The notes under the pieces: model-generated | The model's database searches: none | What the model saw: the letters and a program-made list of their open reading frames with translations, nothing else | What the model was told of the DNA's origin: nothing | Source of the DNA: JALYNX01 sp035292605 | Lineage (GTDB): Bacteria; Actinomycetota; Acidimicrobiia; Spongiisociales; ZC4RG35 | Assembly: GCA_035292605.1 (NCBI GenBank) | Contig: DATDPT010000034.1 | Span: forward strand, 1-16,983 | Length of the DNA: 16,983 bases | Reading direction: 5' to 3' | Translations under genes and position numbers: made by a program | In this document: positions 1 through 7,357 of the stretch, one piece after another | Position numbering within the stretch: position 1 is the stretch's first letter | Layout of the letters: each line of letters opens with the position of its first letter

Positions 1-563
1 GCGAGAGCGTCGGCGTCGATGTAGGAGGCGACCTCCTCAGGTGGCACGCCGTCAGATAGGAGAGTCGAGACCAGGTCCTTGGCGGCGTCGACGATCTCCT
101 GACGACCCCCATATCCCATCGCCACATTGAGACGTTTCGACCCTCTCGGATGCGCCTCCTCGGCAGTCTTGGCGGCTGACACCAACTTGTCGGGGAGAAG
201 GTCGAGGCTCCCGATGAATTTGATCGCCATGTCGTACTTCTCACACAGAGCGGGGAGACGCTCGAACAGCTCGATCAGCACCTGGAAATACGGCTCCAGC
301 TCCTCCTCCGGCCGGCTCAGGTTCTCCTTGGAGAGAACCCACGCCGTGACCGCCGGGATATCCAACTCGTGGGCCCAGCCGAGGAACTCCTCGAAACGGC
401 GCATCCCGACCCGGTAGGAGTCGGTGTAGGTGGGAAGCTTCTCCTCCCGTGCGTGACGACGATGACCGTCGAGGACGATGCCGATATGCCGAGGCAGGCG
501 GTCCTTGTCGAGACCGTTGAGCAGGTTTCGCTCGTAGATGCGGTAGAGAAGACCGAGGGCCAT
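1..563 (-). CDS. uppS: cis-prenyltransferase (UppS / short-chain Z-isoprenyl diphosphate synthase family), C-terminus cut off
   Basis: About 187 residues are visible; the C-terminus lies beyond position 1. The family condenses isopentenyl diphosphate onto an allylic diphosphate in cis, making polyprenyl carriers for envelope glycan synthesis. Seen: the substrate P-loop region HIGIVLDGHRRHA (residues 26-38), the VLSKENLSRPEEEL block that matches the family's STEN region, and LNVAMGYGGRQEIVDA, a family hallmark. The spacing (YRVGMRRFEEFLGWAHE) resembles mycobacterial Rv1086 (Z-farnesyl diphosphate synthase) more than E. coli UppS, from memory. The catalytic Asp is present (D32), but the usual DGN(R/G)RW is DGHRRH, so two highly conserved positions differ. 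ATG at 563 is the first start after an in-frame TAG near 628; no good Shine-Dalgarno is seen. It is divergent from the hemolysin III gene, the same pairing as Rv1086/Rv1085c. Family call firm; chain length of the product unknown. Confidence 0.9.
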   Translation of the reverse strand, partial: MALGLLYRIYERNLLNGLDKDRLPRHIGIVLDGHRRHAREEKLPTYTDSYRVGMRRFEEFLGWAHELDIPAVTAWVLSKENLSRPEEELEPYFQVLIELFERLPALCEKYDMAIKFIGSLDLLPDKLVSAAKTAEEAHPRGSKRLNVAMGYGGRQEIVDAAKDLVSTLLSDGVPPEEVASYIDADAL

Positions 564-668
564 GGCGAATGCTCTGATGCTACCGGCGCGCCGAGCCGTC
601 TCACCAGCGCGGCGTTCAACCCGATCCAGCTACGTCTTGGCCCTGGTTCGAAATAGCCTTGTGATCTG

Positions 669-1331
669 ATGGAAAGGCTCACCCTCGGCAGGATGCAGAA
701 CCCGATTCGAGGGTTTCTCCACGGAACGGCTGCCGTAGCCTCCATAGTCGGGCTGCTCGCCCTTCTCAGCCGGGCGTCGGGCAACCGTGCCGCTGCAGTC
801 GGATCGCTCGTGTTCGGGGTCGCCATGCTCGCCACGTACACGGTTTCGACCCTCTACCACTCGATCCCGTGGAGTCCCGAGTGGAAGATCCGTCTGCAGA
901 GGGTCGACCACTCGATGATCTTCCTCCTGGTGGCAGGGACTTTTACCCCGATCGCCATTGCCGCCGTCGAGGGAACATTGCTGGCGGTGGCTCTCGCCCT
1001 GGTGTGGACCACCGCGCTGACCGGGATCCTCCTCAAAGTGTTTCTCCCCAATGTGAAGACCTCGCTCTCGGTCACCCTGCAGATGGTGATGGGGTGGTCG
1101 GCGCTGATCCTGATGCCCTGGGTGCTGAGCCGTCTCGGCCTGGGTGCGGCGGTGCTGATCGCCCTGGGTGGGATCTGTTACACGAGCGGGGTGGTCATCT
1201 TCACGTCGAAGCGGCCCAAGCTGTTTCCGAGGACCTTCTCCTATCACGAGTTGTTCCACGTGCTCGTGATCGGCGGGAGCGCATTCCATTTCCTCGCCGT
1301 GCTCTGGTATGCGATTCCGGCCACCGTCTAG
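669..1331 (+). CDS. hemolysin III / PAQR-family integral membrane protein
   Basis: 220 residues, nearly all hydrophobic, with about seven predicted membrane segments. Family hallmarks are in order: STLYHSIPW (60-68), RLQRVDHSMIFLLVAGTFTP (75-94) and SYHELFHVLVIGGSAFHF (191-208). H64, D80, H193 and H197 match the metal-binding residues of PAQR receptors and hemolysin III proteins, which are thought to act as membrane hydrolases; the name hemolysin is historical. The true role in bacteria is not settled. Start: ATG 669 is used, but ATG 693 (MQNPIRGF) is a credible alternative because GGCAGG lies just before it. Divergent from the cis-prenyltransferase gene with 105 bases between them. Its TAG stop is interleaved with the stop of the convergent aminopeptidase gene in a shared CTAG at 1328-1331. 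Confidence 0.9.
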   Translation: MERLTLGRMQNPIRGFLHGTAAVASIVGLLALLSRASGNRAAAVGSLVFGVAMLATYTVSTLYHSIPWSPEWKIRLQRVDHSMIFLLVAGTFTPIAIAAVEGTLLAVALALVWTTALTGILLKVFLPNVKTSLSVTLQMVMGWSALILMPWVLSRLGLGAAVLIALGGICYTSGVVIFTSKRPKLFPRTFSYHELFHVLVIGGSAFHFLAVLWYAIPATV

Positions 1332-2779
1332 CCGGCGGGAAGCATCGACGCCTCGGCGCAGAGCGCCTCGACCTCTTCCCAACCTGTGGGTACCGCGGAT
1401 GTGAGGTTGTCGTGTCCCTGGTCGATGATGACCACGTCGTCCTCGATCCGGATCCCGATCCCGAGAAACGCTTCGGGCAGGTTGTGCGAGATCTTCTCAG
1501 CATCTTCCTTGGCCTTGTTCTCCTTGGCCATCGCGGCGGTGCGGCCCTCCAGGATCCTGCGTTGTGCCCATTCGTCGAGGTCGTACTCGAGGAGGGCGAG
1601 CTCGATCTCCGCCTTGTCGGGCGCCACATAGAGGCCTGGCTCGACGGTGAAGGCCATACCCGGCTCCAGCTTTCGGGAGACCCCGTCGATGCGATAGGCG
1701 CCCGCGTCGTGCACATCGAGGCCGAGCCAATGACCGGTCCCGTGGAAATAGAACTGGTTGTAGTGGTGCATCGCCAAGCTCTCGTCAACGGATTTCGGGA
1801 GGAGGCCCAGCTCGACCATCCCCTCGGTGAGAATGCGGGTGGCGGCGTCGTGGATAGACCGCATGCTCGATCCCGGAGTCGACATCTCCAGACCAGTTCG
1901 TTGGGCGGCGAGCACCACCTCATAAAGGGCCCGTTGCGGGCCGGTGAACCGGCCGTTGGCGGGGAAGGTGCGGGTGATGTCCGACGAGTAGCCCTCGAAC
2001 TCGGCGGCCGCGTCGATCAGGATCAGGTCACCGAACTCGATCAACCGGTCGTTCTCGACGTAGTGGAGGACGCAGGCATTGGCTCCCGAGGCGACTATCG
2101 ACGGGTACCCGTTGTGTCTCGCCCCGCCCACCCGAAAGTGATACTCCATGGCGGCCTGGACCTGGTACTCGTAGACGCCGGGTCTGGCGAAGCGCATCGC
2201 CTCTGTGTGCCCCCGGGTCGAGAGATCACATGCCCGGCGCAGACTTGCCAGTTCGTCATCGGTCTTGAACAGCCTCATCTCCCCCAACGTCACCGAGAGG
2301 TCGCGCACCTCGGAGGGGACAGTGCCGCCGTAGCGGGCCCGGTGGTTGCGTGCCTTGGCGATGAGGGCGCTGACCCGGGCATCGTGATGCTCGTTTCCAG
2401 TCTCGTACCACAAGGCTTCCCGGCCGATCATGAGCCGCGCCAGCACCTCGTCCAACTCGCCCAGCTCGTAAGCGGCATCTGCGCCGTAGAGGGCCTTGGC
2501 GCCTTCCACCCCGGCCCGGTAACCGTCCCAGGCTTCCATCTCGGGGTCGCGGGATCGCACGAAGAGGGTGTAGTCCCCCTCGGTGTGGCCGGGGGTAATC
2601 ACCGCCACCGCCTCGGGCTCGGGGAATCCGGTGAGATAGAGAAAATCGGGGTCTTGGTGAAAGTCGAACCAAGTGTCGTAGCTTCGGATCACCTCGACCG
2701 CGGCCGGGACGACGGCGATGCCTTCGATCCCGATGATCTCGGCCAATCGACGGCGGCGGGCAGCGAAACGCTCAGACAT
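1328..2779 (-). CDS. pepP: Xaa-Pro aminopeptidase (aminopeptidase P, M24B family)
   Basis: 483 residues. It removes an N-terminal residue that precedes proline, using two metal ions; cytosolic, no signal peptide. The N-terminal creatinase-like domain covers about residues 1-160, the pita-bread catalytic domain about 165-455. The five metal ligands are visible: D256 and D267 (ILIDAAAEFEGYSSDITRTFP region), H350 (HGTGHWLGLDVHD), E380 (VEPGLY) and E446 (GIRIEDD). All appear intact. Between VEPGLY and GIRIEDD there are about 55 residues, where E. coli PepP has about 15 from memory; the extra part is a charged, probably helical stretch (about 388-430). ATG 2779 (MSERFAARRRRL) matches the family N-terminus; the frame stays open to 2824 but that extension runs into palindrome copy A and is unlikely. 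Convergent with hemolysin III; divergent from the DUF559 gene. Confidence 0.93.
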   Translation of the reverse strand: MSERFAARRRRLAEIIGIEGIAVVPAAVEVIRSYDTWFDFHQDPDFLYLTGFPEPEAVAVITPGHTEGDYTLFVRSRDPEMEAWDGYRAGVEGAKALYGADAAYELGELDEVLARLMIGREALWYETGNEHHDARVSALIAKARNHRARYGGTVPSEVRDLSVTLGEMRLFKTDDELASLRRACDLSTRGHTEAMRFARPGVYEYQVQAAMEYHFRVGGARHNGYPSIVASGANACVLHYVENDRLIEFGDLILIDAAAEFEGYSSDITRTFPANGRFTGPQRALYEVVLAAQRTGLEMSTPGSSMRSIHDAATRILTEGMVELGLLPKSVDESLAMHHYNQFYFHGTGHWLGLDVHDAGAYRIDGVSRKLEPGMAFTVEPGLYVAPDKAEIELALLEYDLDEWAQRRILEGRTAAMAKENKAKEDAEKISHNLPEAFLGIGIRIEDDVVIIDQGHDNLTSAVPTGWEEVEALCAEASMLPAG

Positions 2780-2799
2780 GAGACCAAACGGTAGCCCCT

Positions 2800-2852
2800 C
2801 CGTAATTGGGAGCCACAGGTCCATATATGACCCCTGTGCCTCCCAATTACGG
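2800..2852. repeat. 53-bp palindromic repeat, copy A
   Basis: Near-perfect inverted repeat. The left arm is CCGTAATTGGGAGCCACAGG and the right arm is its reverse complement with one mismatch, separated by a 13-base AT-rich loop containing CATATATG. It is 51/53 identical to copy B at 3814-3866, in the same orientation; the two differences are in or next to the loop. It begins 21 bases upstream of the pepP start codon and ends 53 bases before the DUF559 start, so it fills the shared upstream region of two divergent genes. A terminator role is unlikely here; a dispersed palindromic element or the edge of an inserted cassette fits better. The repeat itself is read directly; its function is unknown. 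Confidence 0.95.
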
Positions 2853-2905
2853 TGAGTTCGACGTGGGGGTTGTCCATCGCCCCAGCTTCAAGTAGGACGA
2901 GACGG

Positions 2906-3844
2906 ATGGAGGCGAAGGGAGAGGCTGCCCTGGCGCAGCGGGCGGCCGCGCAACACGGAGTGTTTCGCCGAAGCGACTGGCTTTCGCTCGGACTGAGTGA
3001 CACCACCCTCAAGCGACGGACGCGGGCCGGCCTCCTGCTTCGTGTTGGTCCCGAGATCTACGCCTTCAGTGGTGTGCCCAGAACTTGGCACATGGAAGTC
3101 GCGGCCGCAGTGCTCTCCTTGGGTTCCAGAGCCGCTGCCTCGCATCGAACTGCGGCTCACCTGCATGGCATCGTTGACCGACCCGAGCGCATTGAGGTGG
3201 TCAGCCTTCGAACAGGACGTCGACCGCAAGAGTTCGTGTTGCACCAGTCGTCCGACTTGGCCCGCTCCCACATCATCTCAGTCCTGGGCATACCGACGAC
3301 GACCCTGGCGCGCACCATCGTCGACATCGGGGTCCCCCACGGAATAGGGGCGACCGGCTCCTGTCTCGACGAGGCTCGGCGTCGCGAGCTGGTGACGCTC
3401 GAGGAGGTGGCTCGGGTCCTCCACCAGGTGGCGAGGAAAGGTCGCAACGGTGTCGGACCAGCGAGACGGATCCTCACAGAACGCCTGGCCTGGGACCAAA
3501 TAACCGACTCCCAACTGGAGGACCGCTTCCTGAGACTGATCCAGCGGGCGAACCTGCCACAACCGAGAAGCCAGTTTGTGGTCACCGACGACGTCGGAGC
3601 CTTCGTTGCCCGGGTCGACTTTGCCTATCCCGAGGCCTCTCTGCTCATCGAGCTCGACGGAGCAGCGTTTCACAGCGATCGCGCCAAGTTCCAGCGAGAT
3701 CGCTCCCGCCAGAATCGATTGGTCGCCCTCGGCTACACGGTGCTGCGCTTCACCTATTGGGACGTGCTGGCCGGCCCGGACGTGGTCTTGGACACCCTGG
3801 CCGGGTTTCTCCCCCGTAATTGGGAGCCACAGGGCCGTATATGA
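2906..3844 (+). CDS. winged-helix (AbiEi-like) + DUF559 Vsr-type nuclease-fold protein
   Basis: 312 residues. N-terminal part (about 8-60, QRAAAQHGVFRRSDWLSLGL then RTRAGLLLRV) looks like the AbiEi-type winged helix-turn-helix. The middle (60-200) resembles AbiEi-family antitoxin proteins. The C-terminal DUF559 domain (about 200-300) has the Vsr/PD-(D/E)XK-like layout: E205, D238 (FVARVDFA), E249 and D251 (LLIELDG), H256, a KFQRDRSRQNRL helix, and LGYTVLRFTYWDV. The likely catalytic acids are intact, so it does not look decayed. No toxin partner (AbiEii) gene is beside it. ATG 2906 is chosen over GTG 2852 because it starts the conserved domain and has AGGACGAG upstream. The last nine residues (RNWEPQGRI) and the stop are encoded by palindrome copy B. 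It is opposite in direction to the genes on both sides. A cargo or selfish gene is plausible; the substrate is unknown. Confidence 0.85.
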   Translation: MEAKGEAALAQRAAAQHGVFRRSDWLSLGLSDTTLKRRTRAGLLLRVGPEIYAFSGVPRTWHMEVAAAVLSLGSRAAASHRTAAHLHGIVDRPERIEVVSLRTGRRPQEFVLHQSSDLARSHIISVLGIPTTTLARTIVDIGVPHGIGATGSCLDEARRRELVTLEEVARVLHQVARKGRNGVGPARRILTERLAWDQITDSQLEDRFLRLIQRANLPQPRSQFVVTDDVGAFVARVDFAYPEASLLIELDGAAFHSDRAKFQRDRSRQNRLVALGYTVLRFTYWDVLAGPDVVLDTLAGFLPRNWEPQGRI

Positions 3845-3866
3845 CCCCTGTGCCTCCCAATTACGG
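3814..3866. repeat. 53-bp palindromic repeat, copy B (also likely convergent terminator hairpin)
   Basis: Same element as 2800-2852 with two changes. Arms pair over 21 positions with one mismatch; the loop is 11 bases. It sits at the junction of two convergent genes. The plus-strand DUF559 gene stops at TGA 3842-3844 inside the loop, and the minus-strand EEP gene stops at TAA, plus-strand positions 3861-3863, in the right arm. A strong hairpin between convergent stops could terminate transcription from both sides, although there is no clear run of T on either strand. Copy A in a divergent region argues that termination is not the element's only reason to exist. Confidence 0.95.
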
Positions 3867-4799
3867 AGAAGGGGGCACGTACTCCAGATCCACCAACAGG
3901 GCAAAGTGGTCCGAACCGAGACTGGGCCCGAGGTTGCGCTCCCGGACTCGAAGACCATCGCTGTGCAAGAGGTGATCGATGGGCACGCGCAGGAAGCCAA
4001 ATGAGGTGGCCGCGAAGGTGGGTTGCAGCCCGAACCCGATCTGGGAGTTGCGCAATCCCCCCTTGGAGACCAGGTTCCGGAACGGCCACGACCATGGGGT
4101 GGCGTTGAGATCGCCCACTACGAAAAAGGCGCCTTCTTGTTCCGCGGCCCAGTCCGCGGCGAAGGCCAGTTGGGCGTCCCGGAGCGAGGCTCGCTCTTCG
4201 GTGGTCGGAGCCAGGGTGTGGGTGGAAAGCACTTCCACCGGGACCGGCCAGCCGTCTGGCTGGTAATCAAGTGCAACGGCACGGGGCTGCGCCTCGGCGA
4301 ACCCGTGGGACACGGCTTGCACCTCGTCACGAGCCAGCACCAGGGTGCCGAAGATCAGATTGTCGGATCGGCCTCGGATGATCTCGTAGTCGAGAGCAGC
4401 CGCGTCCAGGGCCACCTCCCAAGGCCGGCTCGCCTCATGCAGGAAGACCAGATCGGCATCAATCGCCTCGATGTACTCGATGACCTCGTTGTAACTCTCG
4501 TTGCTCGAGAAGAGGTTGAAACTCATCACCACCAAGTGGGGGGCCCGAGGATCGGATTCCCCGGGGGAGCCGAAATAGAGCGGCGCCACGAAGACGAGGT
4601 TGATCAGGGAGACGCCGAGGATGACCATGCCGGTGCGTCGCCAGCGTGACAACATCACGATCCCGCCGAGCAAGGCGAGCACGACGAAATACTGCGCCCG
4701 GAAATTGGCGAGGACATCGAGCCACCAAACCCAGCGCCCGGCGAACGAGGCAAGACTCGCAACGGCAATCACCGCCGCCGGGATGATGAGGAGGATCAC
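3861..4799 (-). CDS. membrane-anchored endonuclease/exonuclease/phosphatase (EEP) family protein
   Basis: 312 residues. Three N-terminal membrane segments (about 1-19, 36-51, 57-76) are followed by an EEP domain (about 86-307) that probably faces outward. Motifs in order: VMSFNLF (N95), VFLHEAS (E122), LSTHTLAP (H194), VVGDLNATPWS (D230, N232), PIDHLLHS (D275, H276) and GSDHFALLV (D297, H298). The metal and catalytic residues of the fold are all present. The fold cleaves phosphodiester or phosphomonoester bonds in DNA, RNA or lipids; the substrate here cannot be told. GTG 4799 is the first start after the argH stop, six bases downstream of it, which suggests one transcript with argGH. Its last codons run into palindrome copy B, which supplies the stop. 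There is no evidence of a role in arginine metabolism. Confidence 0.87.
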   Translation of the reverse strand: MILLIIPAAVIAVASLASFAGRWVWWLDVLANFRAQYFVVLALLGGIVMLSRWRRTGMVILGVSLINLVFVAPLYFGSPGESDPRAPHLVVMSFNLFSSNESYNEVIEYIEAIDADLVFLHEASRPWEVALDAAALDYEIIRGRSDNLIFGTLVLARDEVQAVSHGFAEAQPRAVALDYQPDGWPVPVEVLSTHTLAPTTEERASLRDAQLAFAADWAAEQEGAFFVVGDLNATPWSWPFRNLVSKGGLRNSQIGFGLQPTFAATSFGFLRVPIDHLLHSDGLRVRERNLGPSLGSDHFALLVDLEYVPPSP

Positions 4800-4805
4800 A
4801 TCGAG

Positions 4806-6170
4806 CTAGTTCGGTTCCGCGCCGATCCGAGCGCGGATCGACGCAACCTGGCGGTGGACCGAGCTGGCGGTCCCCGATCCGGGCGACCGTTCCCCGGTCA
4901 CCGACCGCTCCACGTCGACCACAGCCAGGTCGGATTCCTCGAAGCTGTCGTGAACCGACCTCAGGTCGTCGTAATTGGCCTCGGCAAGGCTCCGGCCACC
5001 CGCCTCCAGGGCGACAATGAGCCGACCGACCGTCTGATGCGCCTCCCGAAACGGGACTCCACGTCTCACCAAGGCCTCGGCGAGGTCGAGACTGGCTGTC
5101 GCTCCCTCGGGCAGAGGTGGGTCGAACACGATGTGACCGAGCATCTCGGTCATGGCCACGAGCGAGGAGGCCAAGACGTCGTCGGCGTCGAAAACCAGCC
5201 TCTTGTCCTCTTGCAGATCACGGTTGTAGGCGAGAGGGAGACCCTTCTGCAGGGTGATCACGGCGGCCAGATCCCCGGCCACCCTCGCCGTGCGCCCCCT
5301 GACCAGTTCCGCGATGTCGGGATTACGTTTGTGGGGGAGGGCCGACGAGCCGGTGCTGACCGAGTCGGCGAGCCGGGCCCAACCGAACTCGGTCGAGGTC
5401 CACAACACCACCTCCTCGGCCAACCGGGAGAGGTCAACCATCGCCTGCGCGCAGCAGAAGATGTACTCCGCCACATGGTCTCTCGAGCCCACTGCGTCGA
5501 GTGAGTTCTCGAAGGCGCCGCCCATGCCCAGCAGTCGTGCGCTCTCGTCGGGATCGATACCGAGCGACGTCCCCGAAGAGGCCCCCGCCCCCAGCGGCGA
5601 CACGTCGATCCGGGCAGTGGTCTGGTCGAAACGCTCGACGCTCCGCAACGCCATCCAGGCGTAGGCGAGCAGATGATGGCCCAGGGTGCTGGGCTGCGCC
5701 TGTTGGAGATGGGTGTAGGACGGGACCGGGACCGCCGCATTGACCTCGGCGAGCGAGCAGAGGTGAAGGGCGAACTGATGCAACTGGCCGACGCGTTGGG
5801 TGGCGGCCCGCCCCAGATACAGCCTGAGATCCAGTGCGACCTGGTCGTTACGGGAACGGCCGGTGTGCAACTTGCCGCCGACCGGCCCGACGATCTCGCC
5901 CAGCCTCCGCTCCACCGCGGTGTGCACGTCCTCGTCTCCTTCTTCGAACACGAACTCCCCCTGCTCCGCCTCGGCCCGGAGCGCCTCGAGCCCGGCGACA
6001 ATCGCCGCGGAGTCCTCGGCTGGGATGACACCGGTGCTGCCCAACATGGTCACGTGGGCGATCGAGCCGGTGATGTCGTCGAGGAGGAGGCGCCGGTCGC
6101 TGGGGTCGACGGTGTAATCCCACAACACAGTCCCTGGGGCGCTCTCGAACCGCCCGTCCCAGAGTGTCAT
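4806..6170 (-). CDS. argH: argininosuccinate lyase
   Basis: 454 residues, the usual length. It splits argininosuccinate into arginine and fumarate, the last step of arginine synthesis; a cytosolic homotetramer of the fumarase/aspartase superfamily. Seen: the N-terminal MTLWDGRFES start, HTGRSRNDQVA (102-112), SYTHLQQAQP with the catalytic His H154, FENSLDAVGSRDHVAE, and the superfamily signature GSSALPHKRNP (274-284) with the catalytic Ser at S276. The signature has Leu where Met is common (SSxMP), a small change. The ATG start overlaps the argG stop as ATGA (6167-6170), giving translational coupling. A longer open frame extends upstream to 6785 but is only antiparallel-frame readthrough within argG. 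Confident call. Confidence 0.97.
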   Translation of the reverse strand: MTLWDGRFESAPGTVLWDYTVDPSDRRLLLDDITGSIAHVTMLGSTGVIPAEDSAAIVAGLEALRAEAEQGEFVFEEGDEDVHTAVERRLGEIVGPVGGKLHTGRSRNDQVALDLRLYLGRAATQRVGQLHQFALHLCSLAEVNAAVPVPSYTHLQQAQPSTLGHHLLAYAWMALRSVERFDQTTARIDVSPLGAGASSGTSLGIDPDESARLLGMGGAFENSLDAVGSRDHVAEYIFCCAQAMVDLSRLAEEVVLWTSTEFGWARLADSVSTGSSALPHKRNPDIAELVRGRTARVAGDLAAVITLQKGLPLAYNRDLQEDKRLVFDADDVLASSLVAMTEMLGHIVFDPPLPEGATASLDLAEALVRRGVPFREAHQTVGRLIVALEAGGRSLAEANYDDLRSVHDSFEESDLAVVDVERSVTGERSPGSGTASSVHRQVASIRARIGAEPN

Positions 6171-7357
6171 CCGAGCCTCCCGTCGCCGAAGCCCCGGATT
6201 CGCAGAGCGTTGAGGTTGATGAACCCTTCGGCATCGGCCTGTCGATAGACATCGTCGGCTTCGAAGGTGGCCGATCCCGGGTCGTAGAGACTGTTGGGGG
6301 CCCGCCTCCCGGTCACGGCGGCCGAGCCCTTGTAGAGCACCACCCTCGCCTCGCCGGTCACCGGCGACTGGACCTCGTCCATGAAGCTCTGCAACGCCAG
6401 CCGCTCCGGGCTGTACCAGAAGCCGTTGTAGACCATGGCGGCATACCGGGGAACCAACTGGTCGCGGAGATGCATCACCTCCCGGTCGAGGGTGATCGAC
6501 TCGACGGCCCGGTGGGCCAGACGCAGCAGCGTCCCCCCCGGGGTCTCGTAGACCCCCCGGCTCTTCATGCCGACGAATCGGTTCTCCACGATGTCGACTC
6601 TGCCGACTCCATGACGCCCGGCGATCTCGTTGGCCGCCTCCAACAACTCGACCGGGTCGAGAAGGCGCCCGTTGATCGAAACCGGGTTCCCGCTGGAGAA
6701 GCCGACGATCACTTCCTCGCCCGCGTCGGGGGCATCGCTGGGATCCACTGTGAGCCGGAACATCTTCGGCGGCGGCGCCGTCCACGGGTCCTCGAGGACG
6801 CCGCCCTCATAGGAGACGTGGAGCAGGTTGGCATCGGTCGAGTAGGGAGCCTCCTTGGTCACCGGCACCGCAATCCCACGCTCACGGGCGTAATCCATCA
6901 GGTCGGACCGACCCTTCAGCTTCCATAGCCGCCACGGGGCGATGACCTTCAACTCCGGAGCCAGGGCGGCGACGGACAGCTCGAATCGGACCTGGTCGTT
7001 GCCCTTGCCCGTGGCCCCGTGGGAGATGGTGTCGGCCCCATGCTGCCGGGCGGTGCGGACCAGGCCCTCGCTGATGATCGGCCGGGCCAATGAGGTGCCC
7101 AACAGGTAGTGGCCCTCGTAGACCGCCGCCGCCCGCAGCGCCGGGAACACCGCACCGGTCACGAACCGATCTCGAAGATCCTCGACCACGGCATCCGTCG
7201 CCCCGGTATCGAGAGCCTTGACCCGGGCCTCGCCGACCTCGGCACCCTGTCCCACATCGGCGGTGTAGGTGACGACTTCGGCCCCGTACTCCTCACGAAG
7301 CCAAGCCAGGATCACCGAAGTGTCGAGACCCCCCGAGTATGCGAGTACGACCTTCAT
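6167..7357 (-). CDS. argG: argininosuccinate synthase
   Basis: 396 residues, the usual length. It joins citrulline and aspartate using ATP to make argininosuccinate, the step before ArgH. Seen: the N-terminal ATP pyrophosphatase loop KVVLAYSGGLDTS (2-14), YTADVGQG, GTSLARPIISE, SHGATGKGNDQVRFE, and the WKLKGRSDLMDYARERGI and GVYETPGGTLL regions. ATG 7357 starts the conserved MKVVLAYSGG; the frame stays open to 7417, but that part lies inside pcnA. A strong Shine-Dalgarno (GGAGGAGG) sits right before the ATG. The start overlaps the pcnA stop and the stop overlaps the argH start, each by four bases, so pcnA, argG and argH are probably translationally coupled. No arginine-repressor box was recognised. 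Confidence 0.97.
   Translation of the reverse strand: MKVVLAYSGGLDTSVILAWLREEYGAEVVTYTADVGQGAEVGEARVKALDTGATDAVVEDLRDRFVTGAVFPALRAAAVYEGHYLLGTSLARPIISEGLVRTARQHGADTISHGATGKGNDQVRFELSVAALAPELKVIAPWRLWKLKGRSDLMDYARERGIAVPVTKEAPYSTDANLLHVSYEGGVLEDPWTAPPPKMFRLTVDPSDAPDAGEEVIVGFSSGNPVSINGRLLDPVELLEAANEIAGRHGVGRVDIVENRFVGMKSRGVYETPGGTLLRLAHRAVESITLDREVMHLRDQLVPRYAAMVYNGFWYSPERLALQSFMDEVQSPVTGEARVVLYKGSAAVTGRRAPNSLYDPGSATFEADDVYRQADAEGFINLNALRIRGFGDGRLG

Noticed and set aside
630..1382. 250-codon minus-strand frame opposite hemolysin III
   Set aside because: Composition is Arg/Gly/Glu/His rich with no motif; it is the mirror of the membrane protein frame.
869..2794. 641-codon open frame on the plus strand across hemolysin III and pepP
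   Set aside because: It is antisense to pepP over most of its length, low in hydrophobic order and rich in Gly/Asp/Arg/His; a typical GC-driven shadow. Both real genes there have clear family motifs.
2780..2824. pepP start at 2824 inside palindrome copy A
   Set aside because: The added 15 residues come from the repeat; the internal MSERFAARR start fits the family.
2852..2905. GTG start for the DUF559 gene at the edge of palindrome copy A
   Set aside because: It would add 18 residues with no family similarity; ATG 2906 has a better ribosome-binding site and starts at the conserved helix-turn-helix.
2906..3844. Complete AbiE toxin-antitoxin system
   Set aside because: Only the AbiEi-like winged helix is present, fused to DUF559. 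No AbiEii nucleotidyltransferase gene is next to it.
2800..3866. Insertion sequence with terminal inverted repeats
   Set aside because: The two copies are direct repeats of a self-complementary unit, not simple opposed ends; there is no transposase and no clear target-site duplication next to them.
3986..4649. Plus-strand frames opposite the EEP gene
   Set aside because: They mirror the EEP coding frame, whose catalytic motifs are all intact.
4806..6785. Apparent 659-residue argH with a 205-residue N-terminal extension
   Set aside because: The extra part lies inside argG on the same strand in another frame and has low-complexity composition. The ATGA overlap at 6167-6170 gives the normal start.
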